From assembly GCA_049511415.1 (NCBI GenBank), contig JBEKYC010000078.1, positions 1-64,000 on the forward strand: DNA of 64,000 nucleotides. Direction: 5' to 3'. Every line of letters begins with the position of its first letter. The stretch's first letter is position 1. The notes under the pieces are model-generated. The model saw only the letters and a list, made by a program, of their open reading frames with translations. It did not search any database and was not told the DNA's origin. The translations under genes were made by a program, and so were the position numbers. Source of the DNA: Bog-159 sp049511415 (GTDB lineage Bacteria > Acidobacteriota > Terriglobia > Bryobacterales > Bryobacteraceae). Positions 8,117 to 17,097 of the stretch are shown piece after piece.

Positions 8117-10564
8117 TCATTCATAGCGCAGCGCAGCCAGCGGGTCGGTGCGCGCGGCGCGGCGGGCGGGCAACAGCACCGCGACCACCGCAACCAGCAA
8201 CAACAGGGCCGGAACCACCACGAACGTCAGCGGATCGGTAGCGCTCACGCCATACAGCAGGCTGGCCGCAAACCGGCTGATCGCCAGCGCCACGGCGAGA
8301 CCGATCGCCACGCCAATCCCCGCCAGCGTCAGACCTTGGCGCGCCACCAGCCGGAGCACGCCGCCGGAGCGCGCGCCCAGCGCCATGCGTATGCCGATCT
8401 CCCGCGTGCGTCGGCGCACGGAGTAACTCATCACGCCGTACAACCCCACCGTCGCGAGCGCCAGGCCGACCGCGCCGAATACTCCCAGCAGCAGGGCGAT
8501 GAGCCGGGGCATCAGGAGGGCCTTGTCTACGTGCTCGTCCATGGTCTCGGTGTTGGAGACGGCCAGGTTCGGATCGAGCGCCGCAATCTGCCTGCGCACC
8601 GGGCGGATCATGGCGTTGGGATCGCCCGTGGTTTTCACGACAATGGAGATGCCGTAGAAGCTGAACACTTCCTCGGGACGGGCTTCCAGGAAAAGGAATG
8701 CCGCATCGGAGGGCTGCTCACTCAGCATACGGGATTTGAAGTTTTTGGCGATGCCGATAACTTCGTAGGTGTGGCCTTCTCCGGTGATGCGGCGGCCGAT
8801 GGGATCGGCGTTGGGAAACATGTGCTGCGCCATCTTCTGGTTCAGGATGATGGACACCGCATCGGTCTGCTTATCGAAATCGCGGCCATGCAGCAGGGGG
8901 AGGCCCATGGTTTCGAAGAAGTGCGCGCCGACGGAATACACATCGACTTCGAGCTTTTCGGCGTCTTTGACACCATCCACCTGAAAGTTCAGCGAGGTTC
9001 CGCCCATGCTTAGAGGCACGCTATCGAGATAACTCACCGAGCGGACGCCCGGCAATGCCGATACGCGTTGGCGAAGTTGGGAGAGATACTGGCGGGTCCT
9101 CTCGGGCGAATACTGGCTCAGCTTGGGATTGGTGGCCATCAGCAGGACGTGATCGGGGCGCATCCCGATATCGATGGAAGCGGCTTTTTCGAGGCTGCGC
9201 AGGAACAGGCCGGCGCCGGCCAGCAGCACCAGAGACAGAGACACCTGCACGACCACCAGCAGGTTGCGCATGCCCATGCGGCGGAAGCTGCCAAAGGCGG
9301 CGGTCCGGTCTTTCAGCGTGAGGGCCAGATCGGAGCGTGTCGCGCGCAGGGCCGGCGCGAGGCCGAAGACGATGCCGGTGACTACGGCCAGAGCGGCGGT
9401 GAACCAAAGCACGCGCGCGTCCGGCGCGAAATCGAATTTGACGGGCAAGGGCAGCGGCAGAGTGAATCGCGAGATGGCCAGGGTTGCGGCGGCGGCCAGA
9501 GCGAAGCCGCCCACGGCGCCGATGAGGGAAAGCAGCCCGCTTTCGGTCAGCAACTGGCGGATCAGCCGGCGCCGGTTGGCGCCCAGGGCCAGGCGCAAAC
9601 CGATCTCGCGCTGCCGGCCGATGGCGCGCGCCAGCATCAGGTTGGCGACGTTGGCACAGGCGATCAGCAGCACCATGCCGACCAGCACCGCCAGCATGGC
9701 CATGAGGCCGATGGCGAAACGGTCCAGGCCGCCGATCAATCCGCCGGAAGCGGCCAGGCTGATCGCCGCGCGCGGCTTTTCGTTCTTGCGGTACGCGCTA
9801 TCCAGCCGTCTCTCAACTACGTTCAACGCGGCGGCAGCCTGTGGGCGGCTGACGCCCGGCTTGAGTCTCCCATCCAACATCAACCAATGCGACTTGCGAT
9901 CGGAGTTCACATTGTCCTTGGCCAGATCGGGCATGATCTGGCCGGACATCGAGAGCGGCACCCAGAAATCCGCGAGCAAGGCGCGGTCGGTGCCGTGGAA
10001 TCCGGGCGGCATGATGCCGATGATGGTGTAGCTCTGGCCATTGATCAGGACCTGGCGGCCGACGGCGTCCGGCGCCGCGGCGAATCGGCGGCGCCACAAT
10101 CCGTTGCCGAGCACGACTACCGGGTTAGCACCGGCCGCGCGATCCTCGGCGGGAGTGAATGGCCGTCCGAGCACCGGCGTTATGCCGACCACCGAAAAGT
10201 AATTGCCCGCCGCGACCTGGCCCCAGATCCGCTCCGGCTCGCCGGCGCCGCCGAGATTGGCCGGGATCAGGGGGAAGTGCGCAGTGAGGCCTTCGAATAC
10301 CTGCGTAGTCTGGTCGCGATAGTCGATGTAATCCGGGTAAGAGAACGATTTGCCCTGGTCCAAGCTCACCAAGCGGGAAGGCTCGCGCACGGGCAGGGCG
10401 CCGAGCAGCAGTCCGTTGACGATGCCGAAGACTGTTGCGTTGGCGGCGATCGCCAGCGCGACCGATAGGGTCACGGCGATGGCGAAGCCGGGATTTTTCA
10501 GAAGCGTGCGGGCCGCGAAGGTCAGGTCCTGTTTCACGGTGCCGAGAAAATTCGATTGCGTCAT
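8117..10564 (-). CDS. ADOP-type ABC transporter permease (MacB/FtsX family)
   Basis: This is an integral-membrane permease of about 815 residues with the duplicated MacB-periplasmic/FtsX layout typical of Acidobacterial ADOP proteins. After a first membrane span (FAIAVTLSVALAIAANATVFG) comes a long periplasmic MacB_PCD domain. The first FtsX block contains ARAIGRQREIGLRLALGANRRRL. A second periplasmic domain and a second FtsX block (RRRTREIGIRMALGA) follow, and the protein ends in PLAALRYE. The ATM start at 10564 is preferred because AGGTGAGC precedes it; a GTG at 10579 is the alternative. No ATPase gene is adjacent in this window. The substrate is unknown; peptide, drug or lipoprotein export is only the family generality. 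Confidence 0.93.
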   Translation of the reverse strand: MTQSNFLGTVKQDLTFAARTLLKNPGFAIAVTLSVALAIAANATVFGIVNGLLLGALPVREPSRLVSLDQGKSFSYPDYIDYRDQTTQVFEGLTAHFPLIPANLGGAGEPERIWGQVAAGNYFSVVGITPVLGRPFTPAEDRAAGANPVVVLGNGLWRRRFAAAPDAVGRQVLINGQSYTIIGIMPPGFHGTDRALLADFWVPLSMSGQIMPDLAKDNVNSDRKSHWLMLDGRLKPGVSRPQAAAALNVVERRLDSAYRKNEKPRAAISLAASGGLIGGLDRFAIGLMAMLAVLVGMVLLIACANVANLMLARAIGRQREIGLRLALGANRRRLIRQLLTESGLLSLIGAVGGFALAAAATLAISRFTLPLPLPVKFDFAPDARVLWFTAALAVVTGIVFGLAPALRATRSDLALTLKDRTAAFGSFRRMGMRNLLVVVQVSLSLVLLAGAGLFLRSLEKAASIDIGMRPDHVLLMATNPKLSQYSPERTRQYLSQLRQRVSALPGVRSVSYLDSVPLSMGGTSLNFQVDGVKDAEKLEVDVYSVGAHFFETMGLPLLHGRDFDKQTDAVSIILNQKMAQHMFPNADPIGRRITGEGHTYEVIGIAKNFKSRMLSEQPSDAAFLFLEARPEEVFSFYGISIVVKTTGDPNAMIRPVRRQIAALDPNLAVSNTETMDEHVDKALLMPRLIALLLGVFGAVGLALATVGLYGVMSYSVRRRTREIGIRMALGARSGGVLRLVARQGLTLAGIGVAIGLAVALAISRFAASLLYGVSATDPLTFVVVPALLLLVAVVAVLLPARRAARTDPLAALRYE

Positions 10565-10676
10565 ATGGTCGCTGCTCACCTATACAGACGATGGCGGCGG
10601 CTGACAATAAACAAGCGGCTCCGGTGGGCGCTAATATCCCTAGTGGCCGGTGCACTGCGATGCTCTCATGGCTCGT

Positions 10677-11960
10677 TCAGGAACTGGTGACTGCGACTTT
10701 GGCGATCTCTTCCGGCGCCCGAGCGTCCGCGGGTTTGACGAAGCGGCGATACAGGTAGCGCACCAGATACAGAGAGCAGCCAATTGCGACGGCCAGCACG
10801 GCGTTGACGACCAGCACGGCGACGGCGGTGGCCAGGAAGGCCGAGGCATCCACGCGGCGCATGCGCGGCAGCCTGCGCCAAGTGCTCCACTCCAGCAGGC
10901 GCAATCCGATATAGGCCGTTACGCCCGCCAGAGCCGGAACCGGGATGCGCGAGATGTATGCGCCTCCCAGGCCGAGAAAGCCGAGAATGAAGACCGCGTG
11001 GAAGATGTTCGACAGGCGCGTGGAACCGCCGCAGCGGACGCTGGCCAGACTGCGCGCGGGAATGCCGACGCTCATGGGCGCGGCGAACATGCCGGCCACC
11101 ACGTTGGCGATCCCGTAAGCGCCAAGTTCGGCATCCGCGTCGGCGCGCTTCAAATGTTTGTGGCGGCCGCGGAAGTGTTCCACCACGCGGGACGTGATCA
11201 GAATATTCACGGAGCTGACGAAGGCCAGTCCGAAGGCGGAGGGAATCACATGCAGCGCATCCGCGGGAGACCAGGCAAAGCCGGTCAAGGGCGGGATCTC
11301 GAAGGGCAGCTTGCCAATCTCCTTCTCGCGCAAGCCGAGCAGCACTTCGAGGGCGACCGCCACGAACACGCCGATCAACGGCGCGGGGGCCTTGGGAACA
11401 AAATGCGCGGCGGCAAACGCGACGGCGATCACACACAGGCTGATGGCCACCGCGCCGAGATGCGCTTCACTTACATGCGAGAGTATCTGCCAGCTTTGAT
11501 AGAGCAGATTATTCGAGGTGCGGTCCACGGCCGTCTTCACCGCCGTCATGGTGGCAAGCTGAGAGAGCACCATCATGGCGCCGATGCCGCAGGAGAAGCC
11601 GGAAACGACCGGCAGCGGAACCATCTGAATGTGACGGCCCAGGCGCAGGAGACCGAAGGCCATCATAAACACCGAAGCCACGATGCAGACCTTGGCCGCG
11701 CCGCCGGTCCCCTGCGTCTCGACGGCATGCGCGATGAACGGAACGGTGGCGCTGGCGGTGCCGCCGATCAGCACCGGATTGCGCCCCAGTATGGCGGTGA
11801 TCGGCGCGCTGACGATGGACGTTACCAGGCCGAGGACCGGCGGCAATCCCATCAGGGAAGCCATGGCCAAGCCATAAGGGATGGCGATGAGGGCGGCGAT
11901 CAGGCCGCCAAACAGATCGCCGGCCAGCGCGCGCCAGGAATAACGCAGTTTCAATCGCAA
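10677..11960 (-). CDS. SulP-family inorganic anion transporter lacking a STAS domain
   Basis: The 427-residue product is a multi-span transporter whose early segment (DLFGGLIAALIAIPYGLAMASLMGLPP) matches the SulP signature. Later segments include VSGFSCGIGAMMVLSQL and GMFAAPMSVGIPARSLASVRCGG. SulP proteins are usually 500-600 residues and end in a cytoplasmic STAS domain. This one stops after the last membrane segment and a short tail, so STAS is absent. The start appears to be TTG at 11960, with AGGCGAGA just upstream. Substrate may be sulfate, bicarbonate or another anion; it is not decidable here. It follows the aminotransferase gene on the same strand by 21 bases. Confidence 0.9.
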   Translation of the reverse strand: MRLKLRYSWRALAGDLFGGLIAALIAIPYGLAMASLMGLPPVLGLVTSIVSAPITAILGRNPVLIGGTASATVPFIAHAVETQGTGGAAKVCIVASVFMMAFGLLRLGRHIQMVPLPVVSGFSCGIGAMMVLSQLATMTAVKTAVDRTSNNLLYQSWQILSHVSEAHLGAVAISLCVIAVAFAAAHFVPKAPAPLIGVFVAVALEVLLGLREKEIGKLPFEIPPLTGFAWSPADALHVIPSAFGLAFVSSVNILITSRVVEHFRGRHKHLKRADADAELGAYGIANVVAGMFAAPMSVGIPARSLASVRCGGSTRLSNIFHAVFILGFLGLGGAYISRIPVPALAGVTAYIGLRLLEWSTWRRLPRMRRVDASAFLATAVAVLVVNAVLAVAIGCSLYLVRYLYRRFVKPADARAPEEIAKVAVTSS

Positions 11961-11981
11961 ATCTCGCCTGCGTCTGCGCGG

Positions 11982-13133
11982 CTACGCGTTATAGCATTTC
12001 AGGCAGGCGGTCTTGAACTTGGCCATCTCTTCTTTGGTCCCCACGGTGACACGCACCCAGGTGGGCCAGACGGGCCAGACGCGGCCGATGTAGATCTTCT
12101 CCTGCGTCATGGCTTTGAAGAATTCGCCGCCGGGGCGCTTGGTATTCATCATGAACTTGTTGCTTTCCGAGGGGATGAATTCAATGTTCCTGGAGGCCAG
12201 GAAGCTGAGCGTGTCCTCGCGGATATCGGTGATGATCTTGCGGCGCTCGGCCACCAGGGTCTTCACCTTTAAGCTGGCGGTGGCTCCCACCATGCCGGTG
12301 ATAGGCATGGCTCCGGCGGACCAGTCTTTCATTTTGGCCAGCAGGTCGGGCCGCGCGATGGCGGCGCCGGCGCGCAGTCCAGCCATGCCATAGAGCTTGG
12401 AGAAGGTGCGCAGCACGATCAGATCCTTATCCTGCGCGACCAGATCGGTGCAGGGCACGGCGCTCGGGGAGATGTGGGTGTAGGCTTCGTCGAGCAGCAA
12501 GACCGTTTCTTTGGGCTTGTTGGCCAGCAGCCATTCAATATCCGCGCGGCTGGTGAGGGTACCGGTGGGGTTGTTGGGATTGCAGATGTAGACGACACCC
12601 GGCGACGCGTGCGCGGCCAGCATGGCGCGCACGTCGTGATCCCAGGTTCCTTTGCGCAGCGGCACATTGACGGTGGCCGCGCCTATAAACTTCGCGGCGC
12701 GCTCGCCGGCTTCGTAGCCCGGGTCGGCCTTGACGAAGGGACGATCCTTGGAACAAAACGAGAGAACGGCGCGATGCAGCGGGTCGCTCGATCCGGCGTA
12801 GGGCACCACGTATTCGGGTTTCACGCCGCAGACTTCCGCCAGCGTGTCGCGCAGCGCGAAGGTCTCTTCGTACATGTACCGCCCGCCCTTTTGCACCACG
12901 CTGTGGATGGCGTCGGCCGCTTCGGGACAGGGGCCCATGGGATTTTCGTTGGCGTTGATGCGGACGGCGTCCGGCGGCATATTGCGGACCATGGAGAGCT
13001 GCGCCAGGGCGCGCTCGTTATAGAACGGCAGAGCCGTGCCCGCCGCTACTACCGTTGCCAGGCGTCCCAGATCGCGCCGTGAAAATCCACGCCGCAAGAG
13101 ATCTTTTGTCTGCGCCGAGTTGAAAATCGTCAT
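11982..13133 (-). CDS. Tat-exported HisC-like PLP aminotransferase
   Basis: The start is the ATG at 13133, preceded by AGGGAGGGG. The N-terminus contains a twin-arginine signal (FSRRDLGRLATVVAAGTALP) ending near ERALAQ, so the enzyme is predicted to be periplasmic. The rest is a fold-type I aminotransferase of the histidinol-phosphate type. It has RINANENPMGP near the N-terminus, YICNPNNPTGT in the middle, LLLDEAYTHISPS, and the PLP lysine in RTFSKLYGMAGLRAG. All core residues are present. Canonical HisC is cytoplasmic, so histidine biosynthesis is unlikely; periplasmic amino-acid or amine conversion is an inference. It shares strand and close spacing with the SulP transporter. Confidence 0.9.
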   Translation of the reverse strand: MTIFNSAQTKDLLRRGFSRRDLGRLATVVAAGTALPFYNERALAQLSMVRNMPPDAVRINANENPMGPCPEAADAIHSVVQKGGRYMYEETFALRDTLAEVCGVKPEYVVPYAGSSDPLHRAVLSFCSKDRPFVKADPGYEAGERAAKFIGAATVNVPLRKGTWDHDVRAMLAAHASPGVVYICNPNNPTGTLTSRADIEWLLANKPKETVLLLDEAYTHISPSAVPCTDLVAQDKDLIVLRTFSKLYGMAGLRAGAAIARPDLLAKMKDWSAGAMPITGMVGATASLKVKTLVAERRKIITDIREDTLSFLASRNIEFIPSESNKFMMNTKRPGGEFFKAMTQEKIYIGRVWPVWPTWVRVTVGTKEEMAKFKTACLKCYNA

Positions 13134-13372
13134 AACCCCTCCCTGTGTAGATTGTAGACCACTCCGGCAAACGGAATGAACCGCCACCTATAACTTATCG
13201 TTTCAAACGCCAGGCCGAATGGCTACATGCCCGCCAACAAAAATTTTGAATGGGACCCATAGATGGGAGCTATCCACGAAGCCTGCCACCACTACCAAGG
13301 GGGTCCTGGTCGTATTCTTCTCCGCGCGGTATGCCAGCTTCCTTCGCAGTCCGGTATTCGCTTCCTTCGCAT

Positions 13373-14971
13373 CTACGCAGCGGATCCGTGAGCGCCCGAG
13401 CCCAGAATGGACCGGGCTCTGGTATCAACGGCATGGGCCAGCATATCCCGAACTTCCCGGATACGTCCTTGCGTTTCGGCAAGTTCTGCCTCCTTATCGC
13501 GTATCTTGCCTTCGACGCTCACTAGTGCAGCGTTCGCGCGCCGGAACTGCTCGCTTTCGGTTGGAAGCGCCTCGTTCAGTTCGGCGAGGGCGCGCTCCGC
13601 GTCCGCCAATTTGCCAGTCAAGTAGCTCCTGTATTCCAAACGGCTCTTGACGTCTAGTGCGGATTGAGGACTCTCAAGTGCGGTCAGTTCTGCGTGGAAG
13701 ACTGCTCTATCGGCATTGATGGCGGCAATCGCCGAGTTCAGTTCGGTTAAACTCTTATTGGCTTCGTCCGCAACGCCGCAGGTATTTTGGACCTCGGTTT
13801 TGATCTGTGTCAGCTCGTGACCTATCCTTGAACGCATGTTTTCCAGTATGTCGAGGTTGTGGGTCGCGGCTGCTGTCCGGGCGCGCGACTCTGCCTGTTG
13901 TTTTTCCAGAATTCGAGCGGGAATCCAGACATCCCGCAGAAATTCATAAAGGCGCTGCGGGGACATTCCGGACGCATTCGCAGTCGACCGCTCTGTTGCG
14001 GGCAGCATCGAATCAAAGGTTCCTGCAAGGTATCGGCAGTACTCCTGCTGGAGTACCTCACTGAAGTATAGTCGAACCGAGCTAGGCTCAAATAGTTTTA
14101 GCAGTAGTAATCCGGTGAAGATAAACGCCAGGAAGGCCCTGATTGCCAGTTCCGTGCTGCGGTTCTCAGGTCGCCCGCGCAGCGCTTCGAGCGCTTTACG
14201 ATTCTCAAGGACGCTTGACATTGGAAGAGCCAGATTATATTGGGTGTTGAGCTTATCGCGGTTTACTTTCCAATCCGTGGCCATCGCATCGAAGTCAGAT
14301 AGCGCTTGCTGTTCATCATTTACAGCCGCATTGAGCGCGTCAGTAAGGTTAGATAGGCTCTCGGCAAGAGCGATTGATGCTGGTCCTTGTCCGTAACGGC
14401 CCGACAACCCTTTACCGGCTACCTCTTTTTCGTACTCAGCGCGCTTAAGCTGGATCTCGTCATTCTTTTGTCTGATAACTGAATCGTATTTCACGGCGAG
14501 ACCCTTTCGCGTCGCCTCAATAGCCTGATTTGCTTCCGATGCAACATAGCTCTGAATGTCTTTGTAGAAGACCAGTTGAGCCAGGTATGGCGATGTAATC
14601 ATGAGTGAACCTACTAGCAAGGCTATGCGCACGCCGAATGTAAACGCCTCTTTCGCTCGCCGAACACCGGCAGATGTAGGTTCTCTCCCCAGGATGGATT
14701 TTGAATGTTCGCCCCAAGCGCGATCCAGCGTGATCAGGGAGGTGTCGATCAGCCAGACAACTATGAAGATCATCGCGCCGGTAAACAGGCTGACAATAAT
14801 CCGAGCGGCTCCCGTGCCGAACAGAAAGCCGAGATATCCCCAAGCCAAAGCCTCCGCGCATGCCATCGCAAGTACGAGCAGTTGCGCCGAGAACAGCCAG
14901 AACGCGGCCGACGACGTTAACAGGCGGTCGAGATGGGGGCGAAGCTGAAGATGCTGACGTAAGACCGACAT
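13373..14971 (-). CDS. DUF4407 membrane protein with long coiled-coil region
   Basis: The 532-residue product has hydrophobic segments near the N-terminus (AAFWLFSAQLLVLAMACAEAL, IIVSLFTGAMIFIVVWLIDT, GVRIALLVGSLMITSPYLAQL) and another near residue 300 (AIRAFLAFIFTGLLLLKLFEP). This is the pattern of the DUF4407 family. The stretch between and the C-terminal 200 residues are rich in charged, helix-forming sequence, consistent with coiled coil. The ATG at 14971 follows GGAGA. The gene begins 21 bases after the unknown gene 14993-15826 on the same strand, so the two are likely cotranscribed. Function of DUF4407 is not established. Confidence 0.85.
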   Translation of the reverse strand: MSVLRQHLQLRPHLDRLLTSSAAFWLFSAQLLVLAMACAEALAWGYLGFLFGTGAARIIVSLFTGAMIFIVVWLIDTSLITLDRAWGEHSKSILGREPTSAGVRRAKEAFTFGVRIALLVGSLMITSPYLAQLVFYKDIQSYVASEANQAIEATRKGLAVKYDSVIRQKNDEIQLKRAEYEKEVAGKGLSGRYGQGPASIALAESLSNLTDALNAAVNDEQQALSDFDAMATDWKVNRDKLNTQYNLALPMSSVLENRKALEALRGRPENRSTELAIRAFLAFIFTGLLLLKLFEPSSVRLYFSEVLQQEYCRYLAGTFDSMLPATERSTANASGMSPQRLYEFLRDVWIPARILEKQQAESRARTAAATHNLDILENMRSRIGHELTQIKTEVQNTCGVADEANKSLTELNSAIAAINADRAVFHAELTALESPQSALDVKSRLEYRSYLTGKLADAERALAELNEALPTESEQFRRANAALVSVEGKIRDKEAELAETQGRIREVRDMLAHAVDTRARSILGSGAHGSAA

Positions 14972-14992
14972 AGGTTCTCCATTTCAAATCTG

Positions 14993-15826
14993 CTATAAAC
15001 CTTCAAATGTTGTTGAAGCGCATTCATTCGAGATCACAAAACAGGTACCCCCAGGACGGCACCCGTTCCGGAGCTCATCTTCAGGGTGATCGAGGGGGCG
15101 CTGTAGCTGGCTCCAGAGCTTCTTTGCAACCGTAAAATCCGGGGAACGAAACGAACTCCAGAGGTCGATCCAGTCCGGTTTGACAGCACATCCCAGTGCC
15201 CACTTGTATTTCAAAGCATCAAGGAAACCGGGGGTCCACGCTTCGGGGGGATGTACCTCGTACAAATTGATGCCGGACAGTCCGGTATGTTGAAGTTGAC
15301 TGAAGAGCAGTTTCCATCCGGGCCGGGGGACGGGCACGTAGAATGATTGTGCTCTGAGACTAGAATTCGGGTATACAAAGTGATGATTCCCCAACTTTCG
15401 GAGATCACCATTCCAGTCAAATATGAGGCCCTTAGCGCCCGGGGCGTACTTTTCCGCAAGCCGATTGGCGCTGGCGGCATCGCGGGTCCGCTCCAGTTTA
15501 ATGGCCCCAAACGGCCGCGTGGATTCCGAAAGAACGGGTTCAGGAAGCACAATGCTGCCGGATCGAAGAGCGTGTGTTGCAATCGCTATCGCGACCAAGC
15601 TTGCCCCAATGCTCGTAGTATGGGCGAGTGACGGGAGAAGCAGCGTGATCAACCCCGAAGGCGTCGCTTGCTGTTGAACCGGCGGTGCAGAGCTAAAGGG
15701 CCGCGAATACTCCGGACCACCGCTTCCGGGGTTTGAAGAACGAGGACTTTCAGCACGGTTTCCGTTCGTGCCTCCCGTGCTGTGAGACGGTACATACCCC
15801 GTTGAAAGTAGCCACCTGTTTGCCAC
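14993..15826 (-). CDS. Hypothetical protein with one membrane span, partner of DUF4407 gene
   Basis: I do not recognise this 277-residue product. The GTG start at 15826 is supported by GGAGG six bases upstream. Residues 1-55 are Ser/Pro/Gly/Asn-rich, followed by a predicted membrane segment (LITLLLPSLAHTTSIGASLVAIAIATHAL, about 59-87). The soluble part contains aromatic-rich stretches (LIFDWNGDLRKLGNHHFVYP, LYEVHPPEAWTPGFLDALKY, WALGCAVKPDWIDLWSSF). A conserved-looking Cys pair lies near the C-terminus (NGCRPGGTCF). It is upstream of the DUF4407 gene in an apparent two-gene operon. Confidence 0.65.
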   Translation of the reverse strand: MANRWLLSTGYVPSHSTGGTNGNRAESPRSSNPGSGGPEYSRPFSSAPPVQQQATPSGLITLLLPSLAHTTSIGASLVAIAIATHALRSGSIVLPEPVLSESTRPFGAIKLERTRDAASANRLAEKYAPGAKGLIFDWNGDLRKLGNHHFVYPNSSLRAQSFYVPVPRPGWKLLFSQLQHTGLSGINLYEVHPPEAWTPGFLDALKYKWALGCAVKPDWIDLWSSFRSPDFTVAKKLWSQLQRPLDHPEDELRNGCRPGGTCFVISNECASTTFEGL

Positions 15827-16064
15827 GTTCGCCTCCGGCGGAACTCGACTGAGGTCGACAACACGGCCGTCAGAAATCAGCGCTCAATGCGAGATTCACT
15901 GCAAGGCAACAGCCCGAGAGCGCCGAATCAGCCGGCATCCCGATTCCATTTAGGCTTTATCCCTAAGCCGCTCTATACTCCGTTGCAAAATAGCACAGAA
16001 TCATAACCGCTGTCAACTACGAATGTATGGTACTATGCTTCCATAGCAGCAAAGCGGGAGGGGC
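15827..16064. other. AT-richer intergenic region without a supported gene
   Basis: About 240 bases separate the unknown/DUF4407 operon from the terminator of the next gene. The segment around 15960-16040 is more AT-rich than its surroundings and could hold the operon promoter, but no convincing -35/-10 pair was fixed. A small frame (15649-15864, other frame) overlaps the operon gene and is not called. Confidence 0.4.
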
Positions 16065-16102
16065 AAAAAAAAAGGCCAGGAGCCCATGTGGGGTACCTGG
16101 CC
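16065..16102 (-). terminator. Rho-independent terminator of the small RHH-like gene
   Basis: On the minus strand a 7-bp stem GGCCAGG/CCTGGCC (16102-16096 with 16080-16074) is followed by nine T residues (16073-16065). It lies 25 bases after the stop of the gene at 16128-16397. Confidence 0.85.
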
Positions 16103-16127
16103 GCGAGGATCGTCTAAAAGCCTTCGC

Positions 16128-16397
16128 TTAAGCGTTGAGGAGGCTGGCGATCGGTTTCTCCATAAGACCTTCCATCACGTTTTTCAGACATTCCTCTACC
16201 GCGGTGGCAACGAATTCATTTTGTGAGACTCCCTTTACAAAGCAGTAGACTCTCAGCTTGTCGTGCACTTCCTTCCTAAATCGGAAGCTTAGCGCTACGA
16301 CCGAATCTTCTTTGCTCGCACCCGCGGATGATCGGGGCACTTCGCCTGATCGCCCGTGCGGGCGGGCTGGACGATGGACGTTTCCTTCCTGCGGCAT
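16128..16397 (-). CDS. Small ribbon-helix-helix-like protein
   Basis: The 89-residue product has a basic, poorly ordered N-terminus. Then comes a strand-helix-helix segment (VVALSFRFRKEVHDKLRVYCFVKGVSQNEFVATAVEECL) that resembles Arc/ParG-type ribbon-helix-helix DNA-binding domains. Such proteins are plasmid or chromosomal partition regulators or antitoxins. No toxin gene is adjacent. The start at the ATG 16397 has only a weak AGG upstream. A clear terminator follows. It lies in the AT-richer accessory stretch with another RHH-like gene. Confidence 0.6.
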   Translation of the reverse strand: MPQEGNVHRPARPHGRSGEVPRSSAGASKEDSVVALSFRFRKEVHDKLRVYCFVKGVSQNEFVATAVEECLKNVMEGLMEKPIASLLNA

Positions 16398-16629
16398 GGT
16401 TTACCTATGGTTTACTCCTTTTCGTGAATTTGGTCCCGCTAGCGGCGGACCACCGATTTGAGAGGCCCATCAATGGCCCGCACCTGTCATACCAAAATCG
16501 CATATGGTAATATATCGACCGAAGCACTGAATTTCAATAGGCGGGACGTGCATGAAGTACTGTAGCACGCTTCTATAGAATTATCCATAGTATACTTGGT
16601 TGACTTGATTGCTCATCAATACATAACCA
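16398..16629. other. AT-rich intergenic region
   Basis: The 230 bases between the two RHH-like genes contain AT-rich segments (for example near 16500-16515 and 16570-16625) that could serve as promoter or partition-type operator. No repeated operator, RNA gene or coding frame could be supported. Confidence 0.4.
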
Positions 16630-16911
16630 CTATCCGTGGTGCACTGCCACTTCGGCTTCCAGTTCCGCCCAATGTTCGGCAACAAGGGCCTGGATCACCG
16701 CGCTGACTGAGGCCCGTCCCCCAGACTCCTGCGCTCGCTTGAACGCGACGGCCCGCAGCAGGCGCCACGTGTCGTGGGGGATGTGAATTGCCGTGGTCTT
16801 ACTGCCGAGTTCGCTCTGATCAACAAGCTCTTTGGATATCGATGTCTTGGGGCTAGTTCTTCGGGGTGTCTTTTTTCGCAATTTTGCGCGTCCTTTTAAG
16901 TCCCGCCGCAA
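16630..16911 (-). CDS. Small ribbon-helix-helix-like protein
   Basis: The product is up to 93 residues with a Lys/Arg-rich N-terminus (KGRAKLRKKTPRRT). Its core (SKTTAIHIPHDTWRLLRAVAFKRAQ... ASVSAVIQALVAEHW) has the strand-helix-helix pattern of Arc/MetJ regulators. The first start is TTG at 16911. A second TTG at 16881 with AAAGGA eight bases upstream may be the true one, giving about 83 residues. No partner toxin is visible. It is a probable DNA-binding regulator of unknown target. Confidence 0.55.
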   Translation of the reverse strand: MRRDLKGRAKLRKKTPRRTSPKTSISKELVDQSELGSKTTAIHIPHDTWRLLRAVAFKRAQESGGRASVSAVIQALVAEHWAELEAEVAVHHG

Positions 16912-17097
16912 AAGAATATTAAAATCACTGATGATACATCACTAATACTGGGAATTGTCAACTGCTGTGCTCCGAGAGTTCCGACGTAAACAGCCATGTA
17001 ATATCTACAGAACCCAATTTGCCCCCTTCGTAAGCAATCGCACGATAGCCTCGCTATTGTACAACCTGTTACATCTCACAGTTAATTCGCATTAAAC

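Noticed and set aside
9068..10468. 466-codon open frame on the plus strand
   Set aside because: It is antisense to the ADOP permease and has Gln/Ala/Gly-heavy composition without domains; typical shadow of a GC-rich gene.
10650..12272. 540-codon open frame on the plus strand
   Set aside because: It runs antisense through the SulP and aminotransferase genes; residue composition is extreme (His, Gln, Gly, Arg) and it has no domain.
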